Of a stretch of 64,000 nt of DNA, positions 53,137 to 61,780 are shown piece by piece. Every line of letters starts with the position of its first letter. Positions within the stretch are counted from its first letter, which is position 1. The position numbers were made by a program, and so were the translations under genes. The notes under the pieces were generated by a model that saw only the letters and a list, made by a program, of their open reading frames with translations, was not told the origin of the DNA and ran no database searches. The stretch comes from JBCBUE01 sp039818285 (GTDB lineage Bacteria > Planctomycetota > Phycisphaerae > Phycisphaerales > Phycisphaeraceae), in assembly GCA_039818285.1 (NCBI GenBank), contig JBCBUE010000011.1:11254-75253 (forward strand), read 5' to 3'.

Positions 53137-53154
53137 ATAGGGGACTTCCCCTAT
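53137..53154. repeat. 18-bp palindrome inside the mobile element
   Basis: ATAGGGGA and TCCCCTAT are perfect inverse arms around CT. Just after it, GTTATCGG is repeated directly at 53155-53162 and 53169-53176. It sits between the last passenger gene and the transposase gene and could be a terminator or a protein-binding site. Confidence 0.6.
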
Positions 53155-53242
53155 GTTATCGGACGGCGGTTATCGGGCCTGCTTCGTTTGTTTGTTAGGT
53201 ATACAGAGCCAGTTGAATCGTACTTAATTTCGTACAAAATGA

Positions 53243-53271
53243 TTGACGGGCGGTTCGATGCCAAGCATAAT
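53243..53271 (+). promoter_or_regulatory. Candidate transposase promoter
   Basis: TTGACG (53243-53248), 17-bp spacer, CATAAT (53266-53271). The spacing is ideal. Transcription would start at about the ATG at 53279, so the message may be leaderless. Confidence 0.5.
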
Positions 53272-53278
53272 GGTCAGT

Positions 53279-54181
53279 ATGAAAAAGCTGTCCACCAAGG
53301 ACCGAGCCGCCATCGTCCGCTGCCTCGTGGAAGGCTGCTCGATCCGCTCGACCACCCGGATGACCGGGGCGAGCAAGAATACGGTGGCCAAGCTGCTCGT
53401 CGATCTTGGGGCCGCCTGCCGCGACTGGCACGACGAGAACGTGGTGGGGCTCAACACTGATCGCGTCCAGTGCGATGAAATCTGGTCGTTCGTCGGGGCC
53501 AAACAGAAGCAGGTCGAGAAGGGGGCATCCGGGGCGGGTGACGTGTGGACGTGGACCGCGATCGACGCGGATACCAAGCTGGCGATCACCTGGCTGGTGG
53601 GTGAGCGTGACGGCGGCACCGCCTACGACTTCATGCACGACCTCGCGGGCCGGCTCGTCTCCCGTGTCCAGCTCACCACGGACGGCCTCAACGCCTATCT
53701 CGATGCCGTTCTGGACAACTTCGGCCCCTACGTCGATTACGCCCAACTGGTGAAGCTGTACGGCGACGATCCCCGGCTCAAGAACAAGAGCCCCCAAGCC
53801 CGCTACAGCCCCAGCAAATGCACGGGATCGAAGAAGTACGCCCGGATCGGCACGCCCGATCCCAAGCACATCAACACGTCCTACGTCGAGCGGGCCAACC
53901 TCACGATGCGGATGTCGATGCGGCGATACACCCGCCTGACCAACGCCTTCTCCAAGAAGGTCGAGAACCACGAGGCGATGACCTCGCTGCACTTCTGCTA
54001 CTACAACCTCTGCCGGGTTCACTCGACGATCCGGGTCACGCCCGCGATGGAAGCCGGGATCACCGATCGGGTCTGGACGATCGAGGAACTGGTCGGCATC
54101 CTTGAGGCGAGCGAGGACGCCGTCATCGGGACTGAAGCCAACAAACGCGGGCCGTACAAGAAGGGTCAGGATTCAGACTGA
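53279..54181 (+). CDS. IS1-family transposase
   Basis: 300 residues from MKKLSTKDRAAIVRCLVEGC; earlier in-frame ATGs lie at 53243, 53258 and 53270. An N-terminal helix-turn-helix (CSIRSTTRMTGASKNTVAKL) is followed by the catalytic domain: DRVQCDEIWSFVGAKQKQ (first Asp), VQLTTDGLNAYLDAVLDNFG (second Asp) and HINTSYVERANLTMRMSMRR (Glu). The C-terminal CYYNLCRVHSTIRVTPAMEA is also shared by this group. It is one open frame with no frameshift, unlike classical IS1 with insA/insB. The gene ends 9 bp before the right end of the element, inside the terminal repeat. It should move the whole 2.7-kb unit. Confidence 0.9.
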   Translation: MKKLSTKDRAAIVRCLVEGCSIRSTTRMTGASKNTVAKLLVDLGAACRDWHDENVVGLNTDRVQCDEIWSFVGAKQKQVEKGASGAGDVWTWTAIDADTKLAITWLVGERDGGTAYDFMHDLAGRLVSRVQLTTDGLNAYLDAVLDNFGPYVDYAQLVKLYGDDPRLKNKSPQARYSPSKCTGSKKYARIGTPDPKHINTSYVERANLTMRMSMRRYTRLTNAFSKKVENHEAMTSLHFCYYNLCRVHSTIRVTPAMEAGITDRVWTIEELVGILEASEDAVIGTEANKRGPYKKGQDSD

Positions 54182-54190
54182 CCCACTACC

Positions 54191-54198
54191 GAAAGCCG
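54191..54198. repeat. Right target-site duplication of the mobile element
   Basis: GAAAGCCG, identical to 51474-51481, directly follows the right terminal repeat. Confidence 0.9.
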
Positions 54199-54244
54199 GG
54201 CCGCCGAGCGCTCACCCCGCAGAAATGACGGCGATCGGGGTACC

Positions 54245-55893
54245 ATGCGTGGCTCGATGCCCGCCGCCGATACCCCCTATCCGCCGAGCGACGGCCGATC
54301 GGTCTATCTTGAGACCTTCGGTTGCCAGATGAACGTGCTGGACAGCCAGCTCGTGCGGTCGAGCCTGGCCGCGGCGGGGTACCGCTTCACCGACGACTGG
54401 CAGGCCGCGGATGTCGTGCTCTACAACACCTGCTCGGTCCGCGAGAAGGCCGAGCAGAAGGTCTGGTCTCGCCTGGGGCGGGTTGGTCAGCACAAGGCCG
54501 ATCGCCCCGACTTAATCCTCGGCGTGCTGGGCTGCATGGCCGAGCGCGAGGGCCAGGACATGATCCGCAAGCACCCGCAGGTCGACCTGCTCTGCGGGCC
54601 GGGCGAGCTCGACAAGGTCCCGCTGCTCATCGACAACCTCGCGCGCACGTCCGCCGCGTCGCGGTCTGGCCTGGCCACCGCGCAGGTCGCGCTGCAGGGC
54701 AACACGCACCGTCGCTCGGGCACGCTCGCCGCGGCCGAGGACACGCTCGAGCTGCTCGACCTGTCCCGCAGCTTCGCCCCCGACGGCGCGGGCTCGGCCT
54801 ACGTCCGCATCACGCGCGGCTGCAACAAGTTCTGCACGTACTGCGTCGTCCCTCACACGCGCGGGGCCGAGGTGCACCGCCACCCCGACGCGATCGTCGA
54901 CGAGTGCCGCAAGCTGGTCGAGGCCGGGGCCCGAGAGATCACGCTGCTCGGCCAGACGGTCAACCACTACCACTACGACCTCGCCGCCACCGAGACGATC
55001 GACGGCGTGGCTCAGCCACAGGTCGGCGCGGCCGTGCGCAACGCCGGCAACGGCTTCGCCATCACCGAACGCCGCAGGCCGACCGACGCCGAGAGGTCCT
55101 CGGGGGGGCGCGACCTGTTCACGTTCGCCATGCTGCTGGCGCGGGTGCACGACGAGCTGCCCGAACTCTCTCGCCTGCGGTTCGTCACCAGCTTTCCCCG
55201 CGACTTCGGCGACGACATCCTGCGCACCATCGCCGAGCGCCCGCGTCTCTGCCCGTACCTGCACCTGCCGGTGCAGTCCGGCTCGGACCGCGTGCTGGCG
55301 TTGATGAACCGGGGGTACACCGTCACCGAGTACGTCGACCTCATCGACCGCGCCCGAGCGATCGTCCCGGACGTCGAGATCGCCAGCGACATCATCACTG
55401 GCTTCCCGACCGAGACCGAGGAAGACCACTGGGCGACGCTCGATCTGATCCGAAGGTGCCGGTTCAAGAACTCGTTCATCTTCAAGTACAGCCCGCGCCC
55501 GGGCACGGCGGCGATCGAGCGGTTCGACGATGACGTGCCCAACGACGTCAAGAAGCGTCGCAACGCCGAGCTGCTCGCGGTGCAGGGCGAGGTCGCGGCG
55601 GCCGAGCACGACAAATACGTCGGGCGGACCGTCGGCGTGTTCGTCGAGAAGGTGACGGGCAAGCCTTCGCCAGNNNNNNNNNNGTCGCGGGCGGCGGGGT
55701 CGAGCTGCGGTGGGAGTCACGCCAGCAGACGGACAACGCCGGCGACGACGCGATCGTGCAGCTCAGCGGCCGCACGCCCGGCGACATCATCGTCTGCTTC
55801 GACGGCCCGGCCCGCTTGATCGGCCAGACCGTCGACGTACGCATCGATCGCGCCGCGCCGTTGACGCTGTTCGGCGAGCTCCGCCGATCTTGA
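54245..55893 (+). CDS. miaB: tRNA-2-methylthio-N6-dimethylallyladenosine synthase, interrupted by the sequence gap
   Basis: A radical-SAM methylthiotransferase. The N-terminal UPF0004 domain has three cluster Cys (ETFGCQMNVLDSQ, YNTCSVREKAEQK, GVLGCMAERE). The radical-SAM motif is ITRGCNKFCTYCVVPHTRG. An insertion of about 45 residues follows the LLGQTVNHYHYDL block. The run of N at 55674-55683 breaks the frame: after it, reading from 55684 in another frame gives VAGGGVELRWESRQQTDNAG and then GRTPGDIIVCF, a TRAM domain ending at 55893. The true missing length must therefore be 2 modulo 3, so the 10 N are a placeholder. It methylthiolates i6A37 in tRNAs. Confidence 0.93.
55674..55683. other. 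Assembly gap (10 N) inside miaB
   Basis: Ten ambiguous bases. The reading frame of miaB is not kept across them, so the number is not the true gap size. The gene itself is probably intact in the organism. Confidence 0.9.
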
Positions 55894-55906
55894 AAGTGCA
55901 CGCGAG

Positions 55907-56194
55907 ATGTCGGGAGGGCTGCGAGTGGCGGACGAATTCAGCTCAGAAGAGAATGCGGACGAGCAGGCTTCGACATCAATTGGCTGCTTCTCGCGTTTGA
56001 TCGCTGGGGTCTCGCTTGGGGTGCTGTTAGCTGTCTGCGCTGTTATCGCAGGGCTTGGGCTGGCCGCGCAGCCGTTCGGCGTCCTGGGCTGGGGCCTGGT
56101 AACGCTCGGGATGGGGGCGATTGGCTTCGTGGCTGGCGCGACCTTCTTGGCGGGATGGGCAGTTCATCTTCCGATTCCGTTCCTTCACGATTAG
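55907..56194 (+). CDS. Small membrane protein of unknown function
   Basis: 95 residues with two or three hydrophobic helices: CFSRLIAGVSLGVLLAVCAV, VIAGLGLAAQPFGVLGWGLV and MGAIGFVAGATFLAGWAVHL. The soluble N-terminus is acidic. A GTG seven codons in is an alternative start. It begins 13 bp after miaB. No family is recognised. Confidence 0.55.
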   Translation: MSGGLRVADEFSSEENADEQASTSIGCFSRLIAGVSLGVLLAVCAVIAGLGLAAQPFGVLGWGLVTLGMGAIGFVAGATFLAGWAVHLPIPFLHD

Positions 56195-56224
56195 TCTCGT
56201 TGTCGAGCCGGTAGACTCCGCCGC

Positions 56225-56998
56225 ATGCCCGAGACCATCCCCCTGTGGCCCGGCCAATCGGCCGATGCGCTTCCGACGCTCACCTGGTACCCCTGCCGTG
56301 GCGCCGATGCCGACACGCCGGCCGTGCTCGTCATCCCCGGCGGCGGCTACGGCATGCACGGCGAGCATGAGGGCATGCCGATGGCCGACGCGCTCAACCA
56401 CGATGGCTTCCACGCCGCCGTGCTGCTCTACCGCCTGGCCCCCGATCATCACCACCCGGCGATGATCCACGACGCGCAGCGGGCGATGCGTCTGATGCGT
56501 CGGCGTGGCTGGCCGCGCGTCGGCGTCGTCGGTTTCTCGGCCGGTGGGCACTTGGCCGCGACGCTCACCGTCCATCACGACCGGTTCCGAGCCGAGGAGG
56601 ACGACCTGGCCGACACGTTGCCCGCTCGTCCCGACGCCACCGTGCTGGTCTACCCCGTCATCGACATGGCCGGCGCCCCCACGCATCAGGGCTCTCGTCT
56701 CAACCTGCTCGGCGAGGATCGGGTGAACGACGCCGAGCTGTTGGACCTGCTGAGCGCGCACCGACACGTCACCGCGGACACCCCGCCGTCGCTGGTGCTG
56801 CACTGTCGGCCGGACACGGTGGTCGACGTCGCGAACCCGCTGCTGTGGGTCGAGGCGTGCCAGAAGGCGGGCGTGCCGTGGGAGATGTACGTCAGCGAGC
56901 GCGGCGGGCACGGCACGCCGTGGCTCTACATCAAGCCCGAGGGCGACTGGTTTCGTGAGATCAGCCACGCCTTCCTCGATCGCCACCTGACCACCTGA
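56225..56998 (+). CDS. Alpha/beta hydrolase, esterase-lipase (BD-FAE-like)
   Basis: 257 residues, cytoplasmic. The oxyanion region is VLVIPGGGYGMHGEHEGM. The nucleophile elbow is VGVVGFSAGGHLAATL; Asp is likely in LHCRPDTVVDVAN and the catalytic His in ERGGHGTPW. The family is often annotated as acetyl-xylan esterase or carbohydrate deacetylase; the substrate is not set. It lies ahead of the dipeptidase gene on the same strand. Confidence 0.87.
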   Translation: MPETIPLWPGQSADALPTLTWYPCRGADADTPAVLVIPGGGYGMHGEHEGMPMADALNHDGFHAAVLLYRLAPDHHHPAMIHDAQRAMRLMRRRGWPRVGVVGFSAGGHLAATLTVHHDRFRAEEDDLADTLPARPDATVLVYPVIDMAGAPTHQGSRLNLLGEDRVNDAELLDLLSAHRHVTADTPPSLVLHCRPDTVVDVANPLLWVEACQKAGVPWEMYVSERGGHGTPWLYIKPEGDWFREISHAFLDRHLTT

Positions 56999-57042
56999 CC
57001 GACTGACCGACTGACCGCGCCCGCGGGCACGGAGGTGAGACA

Positions 57043-58146
57043 ATGATCTTCGACGGCCACCTCGACCTCGCGATGAACGCGCTGCAGTTCGAGCGTGACC
57101 TGCGCCGCCCGCTCGACGAGACCCGCCAGCGGGAGCAAGGCGTCGACGACGGCCGAGGTGTCGCGACGGTCACGCTGCCGGGCATGCGCCAGGCGGGTGT
57201 CCGAGCGTGCGTCGCCACCCTCCTGGCCCGCGCCAAGCCATGGGTCGACCCGGCCCGCTCGCTGAAGCGATCGACCGACGACTGGCCCGATCCCTCGATG
57301 GCCCACGCCGTGGCGCACGGCATGCTCGCCTACTACCGCTGCCTCGAGCGGCAGGGCGAGATCGCCATCGTCCGCGACGCTACCGACCTCGACCGCCTCA
57401 CGCCCGACGGACCGATCGGCGTCATCGTCACCCTCGAAGGCGCCGACCCCGTCCTCGACCCCGACGACCTGCACCGCTGGCACGACGCCGGCCTGCGCAC
57501 TCTCAGCCTCGCTCACTTCGGTCGGTCCCACCACGCCCACGGCACGCCATCGACCGACCCAGCCAACCCACACGACGTCGACGGCCCGCTCACCGACCTC
57601 GGCCGCGCGACGCTCGACGCCATGCACGACCTCGGCATGCCGCTCGACCTCACCCACCTCAGCGATCGCTCGTTCGCCGAGGCGTTCGACCGCTTCCCCG
57701 GCCGCGTCTACGCCTCGCACTCGGCCTGCCGCGCGATCGTCGGGAACAACGACCAAGTCCACCCTCAACGCAACCTCACCGACGACCAGCTCCGCGCCAT
57801 CCTCGATCGCGACGGCGTCGTCGGCCTGCCGCTGTTCAACGCCTTCCTCCAGCCCGGCTACACCGAGGCGTCCGGCCCGGCCGACTGCCCCGTCGCCCGC
57901 TTCGCCGACCACGCCCGCCGCGTCTGCGACCTCGTTGGTGACGCCGACCACGTCGCGCTCGGCTCGGACCTCGACGGCGGGTTCGGCCGCGAGCACACCC
58001 CCGACGCCATCGATTCCGTCGCCGACCTCCCTCGCCTGGCCGACGCGCTTCAGGCCGCCGGGTTCACGGCCGATGAGGCAGAAGGCGTGCTGAGCGGCAA
58101 CTGGCACCGATTCTGGCGTGCCGGCCTGCCCGCCGCCGCCGGGTGA
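57043..58146 (+). CDS. Membrane dipeptidase family (M19) metallopeptidase
   Basis: 367 residues. Zinc ligands are visible: His and Asp of DGHLDLAMNAL, Glu of VTLEGADPVL, His in LDLTHLSDRSF and His in ASHSACRAIVGNN; the later Asp is in LGSDLDGGFG. No signal peptide is present, so it probably cleaves dipeptides, including D-amino-acid ones, in the cytoplasm. An AGGTG site precedes the ATG. Confidence 0.9.
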   Translation: MIFDGHLDLAMNALQFERDLRRPLDETRQREQGVDDGRGVATVTLPGMRQAGVRACVATLLARAKPWVDPARSLKRSTDDWPDPSMAHAVAHGMLAYYRCLERQGEIAIVRDATDLDRLTPDGPIGVIVTLEGADPVLDPDDLHRWHDAGLRTLSLAHFGRSHHAHGTPSTDPANPHDVDGPLTDLGRATLDAMHDLGMPLDLTHLSDRSFAEAFDRFPGRVYASHSACRAIVGNNDQVHPQRNLTDDQLRAILDRDGVVGLPLFNAFLQPGYTEASGPADCPVARFADHARRVCDLVGDADHVALGSDLDGGFGREHTPDAIDSVADLPRLADALQAAGFTADEAEGVLSGNWHRFWRAGLPAAAG

Positions 58147-58230
58147 CTCGACGGACCCGTCCGCTCTCGCCGCCCCGGTCGCGGCCATCCCTCAGGGGGC
58201 GATAACATTGGGGTTTGCACGGAGCAACGC

Positions 58231-59316
58231 ATGATCGATAGGACGTTCACCCATCGCCTGATCAGCCCCGCCGACGTCTCGCCCAGCCGCGATGGCCTGC
58301 GCGTTGTTGGCGTCTTCAACCCCGGGGTCGCGGAACTCAACGGCGAGGTCGTCATCGTCGCCCGAGTCGTCGAACAGCCCACCGACACGCAGCCCGGCTT
58401 CGTCGCCTCGCCCCGGCTCGACGAGCACGGCACGCTGCTGGTCGATCACCTCCCCGAGGACGAGTACGACCTCTCCGACCGACGCACGGTCCTGCACAAG
58501 ACGACCGCCGCCAAGCGGCTGCGCTTCATCTCGCACCTGCGCGTGTTCCGCTCGCCCGACGGCAAGTCCATCGATCCCTCGGCAGAGCCCACCGTGCTGC
58601 TTCCCCAGGGCCCCTACGAGACCTACGGCATCGAGGACCCGCGCGTCACGCAGCTCGGCGACCTGTTCTACATCACCTACGTGGCCGTCTCCCCGCGCGG
58701 CGTGTGCACCTGCCTGATGTCGACGACCGACTTCGTGACCTTTCACCGCCACGGCATCATCCTGCCGCCGGACAACAAGGACGTCGTGCTCTTCCCCGAG
58801 AAGCTGCTGGGCGACTATGTCGCGATCCACCGGCCGATGCCGGCGATCAAGTTCGCCGAGCCGGCGATGTGGCTGTCCCGCTCGCAGAACCTCCTGCACT
58901 GGGGCGCGCACGAGCGGATGGACGCCGCCGATGTCGGCGGGCTCAGCATCGGCGGCGGCACCCCACCCGTCCGCACACGCGACGGCTGGCTGATCATCTA
59001 CCACGCCAAGCGCAACTTCCCCGACGCGCCCGACGGCGAGAAACGTTTCGAGTACGTCGCGCACGCCATGCTGCTGCACCCCGACAACCCACGCCAGGTC
59101 GTCGGCATGGCGTCGATGCCCATCATGCTCCCGGTCGAGCCGTTCGAGACCCACGGCTTCGTGGACGGCGTCGTGTTCCCAACCGGCCTGGTCGAGCGCG
59201 ACGATCAGTTTTACGTGTACTACGGCGCGGCCGACGAGCACGTCGCCGTCTGCGGGTTCGACCGGCGGGAGCTGCTGGCGATCTGCGAGCCGCTCGAGCA
59301 GTCGGCCGCGGTCTGA
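58231..59316 (+). CDS. Glycoside hydrolase family 130 (mannoside phosphorylase-like)
   Basis: 361 residues forming a five-bladed propeller. GVFNPGVAELNGEVVIVARV is the typical opening; the conserved YGIEDPRVTQLGDLFYITYV holds the catalytic Asp region. Later blocks are SIGGGTPPVRTRDGWLIIYH and PTGLVERDDQFYVYYGAAD. GH130 enzymes cleave beta-mannosides with phosphate to give mannose 1-phosphate, or hydrolyse them; which holds here cannot be told. The next gene, on the other strand, is a mannose-6-phosphate isomerase homologue. Confidence 0.88.
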   Translation: MIDRTFTHRLISPADVSPSRDGLRVVGVFNPGVAELNGEVVIVARVVEQPTDTQPGFVASPRLDEHGTLLVDHLPEDEYDLSDRRTVLHKTTAAKRLRFISHLRVFRSPDGKSIDPSAEPTVLLPQGPYETYGIEDPRVTQLGDLFYITYVAVSPRGVCTCLMSTTDFVTFHRHGIILPPDNKDVVLFPEKLLGDYVAIHRPMPAIKFAEPAMWLSRSQNLLHWGAHERMDAADVGGLSIGGGTPPVRTRDGWLIIYHAKRNFPDAPDGEKRFEYVAHAMLLHPDNPRQVVGMASMPIMLPVEPFETHGFVDGVVFPTGLVERDDQFYVYYGAADEHVAVCGFDRRELLAICEPLEQSAAV

Positions 59317-59341
59317 CGCGCTCCTCAGGGGTTGAGTTTGC

Positions 59342-60373
59342 TCAGGCCAGCCGGGTGCGCTTGGCCTGCGGGAACGTCGTCTCCAGCCACGTCGTGGGGC
59401 CGTGCACGGTGATCCGGCTGTGCGCGAGGTCGGGCGGGACGAGGATCGTCTGCCCGGCGCGGAATTGCACGTCCGGCGCGCCCTGCCCGCAGATGATCAT
59501 GCCGCCGCCTTTCAGCACGGTCCACACCACCGGCTCGCCGTAGGCGCAGTCGCCCAGGAAGTTGGCCTCGACCTCGACGCGGTGGACGTGGAAGTAGTCG
59601 TTGCGGCAGAGGAACGTCCGCACGGCGTGATCGCCCTCGACGCGGGTCATGGGCTCGTACGCCGACGCGTCCAGCGGGCCGAAGTCGATGCATTGCATCG
59701 CGGCATCAATGTGCAGCTCGCGCCCGGTCCGGCCCCAGTCGTACACGCGGAAGGTCGTGTCGCTGGGCGTCTGCACCTCGGCCACCATCACGCCGGCGCC
59801 CAGGGCGTGACACGTCCCGCTGGGCAGGTAGTGAAAGTCGCCGGGTTCGACGGGGATGCGGATCAACAGGTCTTCCACCGTGTTGTCGGCGATGGCCTGG
59901 CGGAACCGGTCGGGCGTGGTGCCGGCCTTGACGCCCTTGTAGATCGCCGCGTCGACGTTGGCGGCGACGACGTACCAGCACTCGCTCTTGAGATAGGCGT
60001 CGTCGTGGGTCGCGGCGTAGTCGGCGCTGGGGTGGACCTGCACCGAGAGGTTCTCGTTGGCGTCGAGGAACTTGACCAGCAGCGGGAAGTCGCCCGACTC
60101 GGTCAGCGGCAGGTCGCCCAGCAGGTCGCGCCCGTAGGCCTTCATCACCTCGTGCACGGTCTGGCCGGCCAGGTGGCCGTTGGTGACGACCGAACGCTCG
60201 GCCCCGCCGCCGCCGCCCGACGCCGACGTCGTCGACAGGTCGGCCAGCTCCCACGACTCGCCGATGTCGCCGTCGGGCAGGTCGCGGTCGAGCGTCTCGA
60301 AGCGACGACCGCCCCAGACCTTGGCCTTGTAGATCGGCTCGAGCTTTAACGGATAGAGCGGCATGTCAGGCAT
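59342..60373 (-). CDS. Mannose-6-phosphate isomerase, class I-like
   Basis: 343 residues from the ATG at 60373; a second ATG at 60364 fits equally. It starts with LKLEPIYKAKVWGGRRFETL. The metal ligands are Gln and His in NLSVQVHPSADYA, Glu in KSECWYVVAAN and His in GTCHALGAGVMV. It interconverts mannose and fructose 6-phosphates. The tail, from about residue 250, is a cupin-like strand region. Convergent with the GH130 gene, it suggests mannose recovery. Confidence 0.88.
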   Translation of the reverse strand: MPDMPLYPLKLEPIYKAKVWGGRRFETLDRDLPDGDIGESWELADLSTTSASGGGGGAERSVVTNGHLAGQTVHEVMKAYGRDLLGDLPLTESGDFPLLVKFLDANENLSVQVHPSADYAATHDDAYLKSECWYVVAANVDAAIYKGVKAGTTPDRFRQAIADNTVEDLLIRIPVEPGDFHYLPSGTCHALGAGVMVAEVQTPSDTTFRVYDWGRTGRELHIDAAMQCIDFGPLDASAYEPMTRVEGDHAVRTFLCRNDYFHVHRVEVEANFLGDCAYGEPVVWTVLKGGGMIICGQGAPDVQFRAGQTILVPPDLAHSRITVHGPTTWLETTFPQAKRTRLA

Positions 60374-60473
60374 CGGGCAGAATACTAACCAACCGAACGC
60401 GGCCCGCAAAACAGCCCGGCCACCCCGCCCCGCCCCCCACGATCCATGCGGGGTCATCTCTTACACTTCTCCC

Positions 60474-61778
60474 ATGACCCCACGCAGACCCACCCGCCAG
60501 ATCACCGTCGGCGACGACCGCGTCGGCCGCGTCAAGATCGGCGGCGGCAAGCCCGCTCAGGACGGCACCCCAACCACCCCGGCCCCCGTCTCCGTGCAGA
60601 CGATGACCGCCGGCTACACCCACGATATCGACAACTGCGTCGCCGAGATCAACAAGCTCGCCGCCGGCGGGGCCGACGTCGTCCGCGTCGCCGTCCCGGA
60701 GAAAAAAGACACCGAGGCCCTCAGGGAGATCCTCCCTCAGGTCCGCGTGCCGATCGTCGCCGACGTGCACTTCCACTTCAAACGCGCCCTCGAGGCCGTC
60801 GAGGCCGGCGTCCACAAGATCCGCCTCAACCCCGGCAACATCCAGGACCGAAAGCAGGTCGAAGAGGTCATCGCCGTCTGCAAGGACCGCTCGCTGCCCA
60901 TCCGCATCGGCGTCAACGAGGGCTCGATCATCGAGCGCAAGGACAAGCAGAAGCGCATGAAGGAGCTCGGCGGCGTCTTCTCCGACTCCAAGCACGGCCA
61001 CTTCCTGGCGATCATGATCGCCAAGCTCGAGGAGTACCTCGACATCTTCTACGAGAGCGACTTCTACGACGTCGCCATCTCCGCCAAGTCGCCGGACCCG
61101 ATGCTCGTCGTCGCGGCCTACACCGAGATCAGCAAGCGCTTCGACCACCCGCTGCACCTGGGCGTCACCCACGCCGGGCCCAAGGAGACCGGCACCATCC
61201 GCTCGGTCGTGCCGCTGGGCCACCTGCTCGCCTCGGGCATCGGCGACACCGTCCGCATCAGCTACGCCAACGACCCGATCTACGAGGTCGAGGACGCGCT
61301 GGAACTGTTGTATTGCCTGGAACTCCGGGAGCGCGTTGGCGTCGATCTCATCGGCTGCCCGACGTGCGGGCGGATCCAGGTCGACCTGTTCACGCTGATC
61401 CAGGACGTGCGCGAGAAGCTCAAGAACCTCGAGCTGCCGATCAAGGTGGCGGTGATGGGCTGCATCGTCAACGGCCCGGGCGAGGCCGAGGGCGCGGACG
61501 TCGCGATCTTCGCCGGCGACCGCCGCGGGATTATCTACGTGCAGGGCCAGAAGGTCGCCAACGTGCCGGAGGAAGAGATCCTCGACAAGCTTCTCGAGGA
61601 GTGCGAGAAGTTCGAGGCCAAGGTGAAGGCCGGCGAAGCCAAGCTCGGCGACAAGGTCGTCGACATCCTCCCGCCCGACCCGATCGGCGAGCTGGGCAGC
61701 GGGTTCGACAAGATCGCGGCGGGAGATGTCGAGCAGATCGGTTCGACAACGCCGTTGACCGTCGGTGGGCAGGGTTAG
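60474..61778 (+). CDS. ispG: 4-hydroxy-3-methylbut-2-enyl-diphosphate synthase
   Basis: 434 residues from MTPRRPTRQITVGDDRVGRV. The TIM barrel opens with PVSVQTMTAGYTHDIDN, then RVAVPEKKDTEALREIL, PIVADVHFHFKRALEA and KIRLNPGNI. The Cys ligands of the 4Fe-4S cluster are in LIGCPTCGRIQVDL and VMGCIVNGPGEAEGADV, with the closing Glu. It makes HMBPP in the non-mevalonate isoprenoid pathway. The stop is two bases before the start of the AT-rich cassette. Confidence 0.96.
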   Translation: MTPRRPTRQITVGDDRVGRVKIGGGKPAQDGTPTTPAPVSVQTMTAGYTHDIDNCVAEINKLAAGGADVVRVAVPEKKDTEALREILPQVRVPIVADVHFHFKRALEAVEAGVHKIRLNPGNIQDRKQVEEVIAVCKDRSLPIRIGVNEGSIIERKDKQKRMKELGGVFSDSKHGHFLAIMIAKLEEYLDIFYESDFYDVAISAKSPDPMLVVAAYTEISKRFDHPLHLGVTHAGPKETGTIRSVVPLGHLLASGIGDTVRISYANDPIYEVEDALELLYCLELRERVGVDLIGCPTCGRIQVDLFTLIQDVREKLKNLELPIKVAVMGCIVNGPGEAEGADVAIFAGDRRGIIYVQGQKVANVPEEEILDKLLEECEKFEAKVKAGEAKLGDKVVDILPPDPIGELGSGFDKIAAGDVEQIGSTTPLTVGGQG

Positions 61779-61780
61779 TT

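Larger units (their letters stand above)
51482..54190. mobile_element. IS1-type transposable element carrying passenger genes (2,709 bp)
   Basis: Both ends carry the perfect 19-bp inverted repeat GGTAGTGGGTCAGTCTGAA (51482-51500; complement at 54172-54190). The element is flanked by the 8-bp duplication GAAAGCCG, matching IS1-family behaviour in which 8-9 bp are duplicated and ends start with GGT. Besides an IS1-type transposase it holds a small basic protein, a RelE/Phd pair, a DUF1508 protein and an 85-residue unknown protein. The part from about 51.8 to 53.3 kb is AT-richer than the host. The identical duplications indicate a fairly recent, intact insertion between the 50956 gene and miaB. 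Confidence 0.9.

Noticed and set aside
53155..53176. GTTATCGG repeats as an integron attC site
   Set aside because: The units do not match the GTTRRRY core, and no integrase gene is present.
56985..57018. CTGACCGA tandem repeats between the esterase and dipeptidase genes
   Set aside because: Only three short units near a stop codon; no sign of function beyond simple-sequence slippage.
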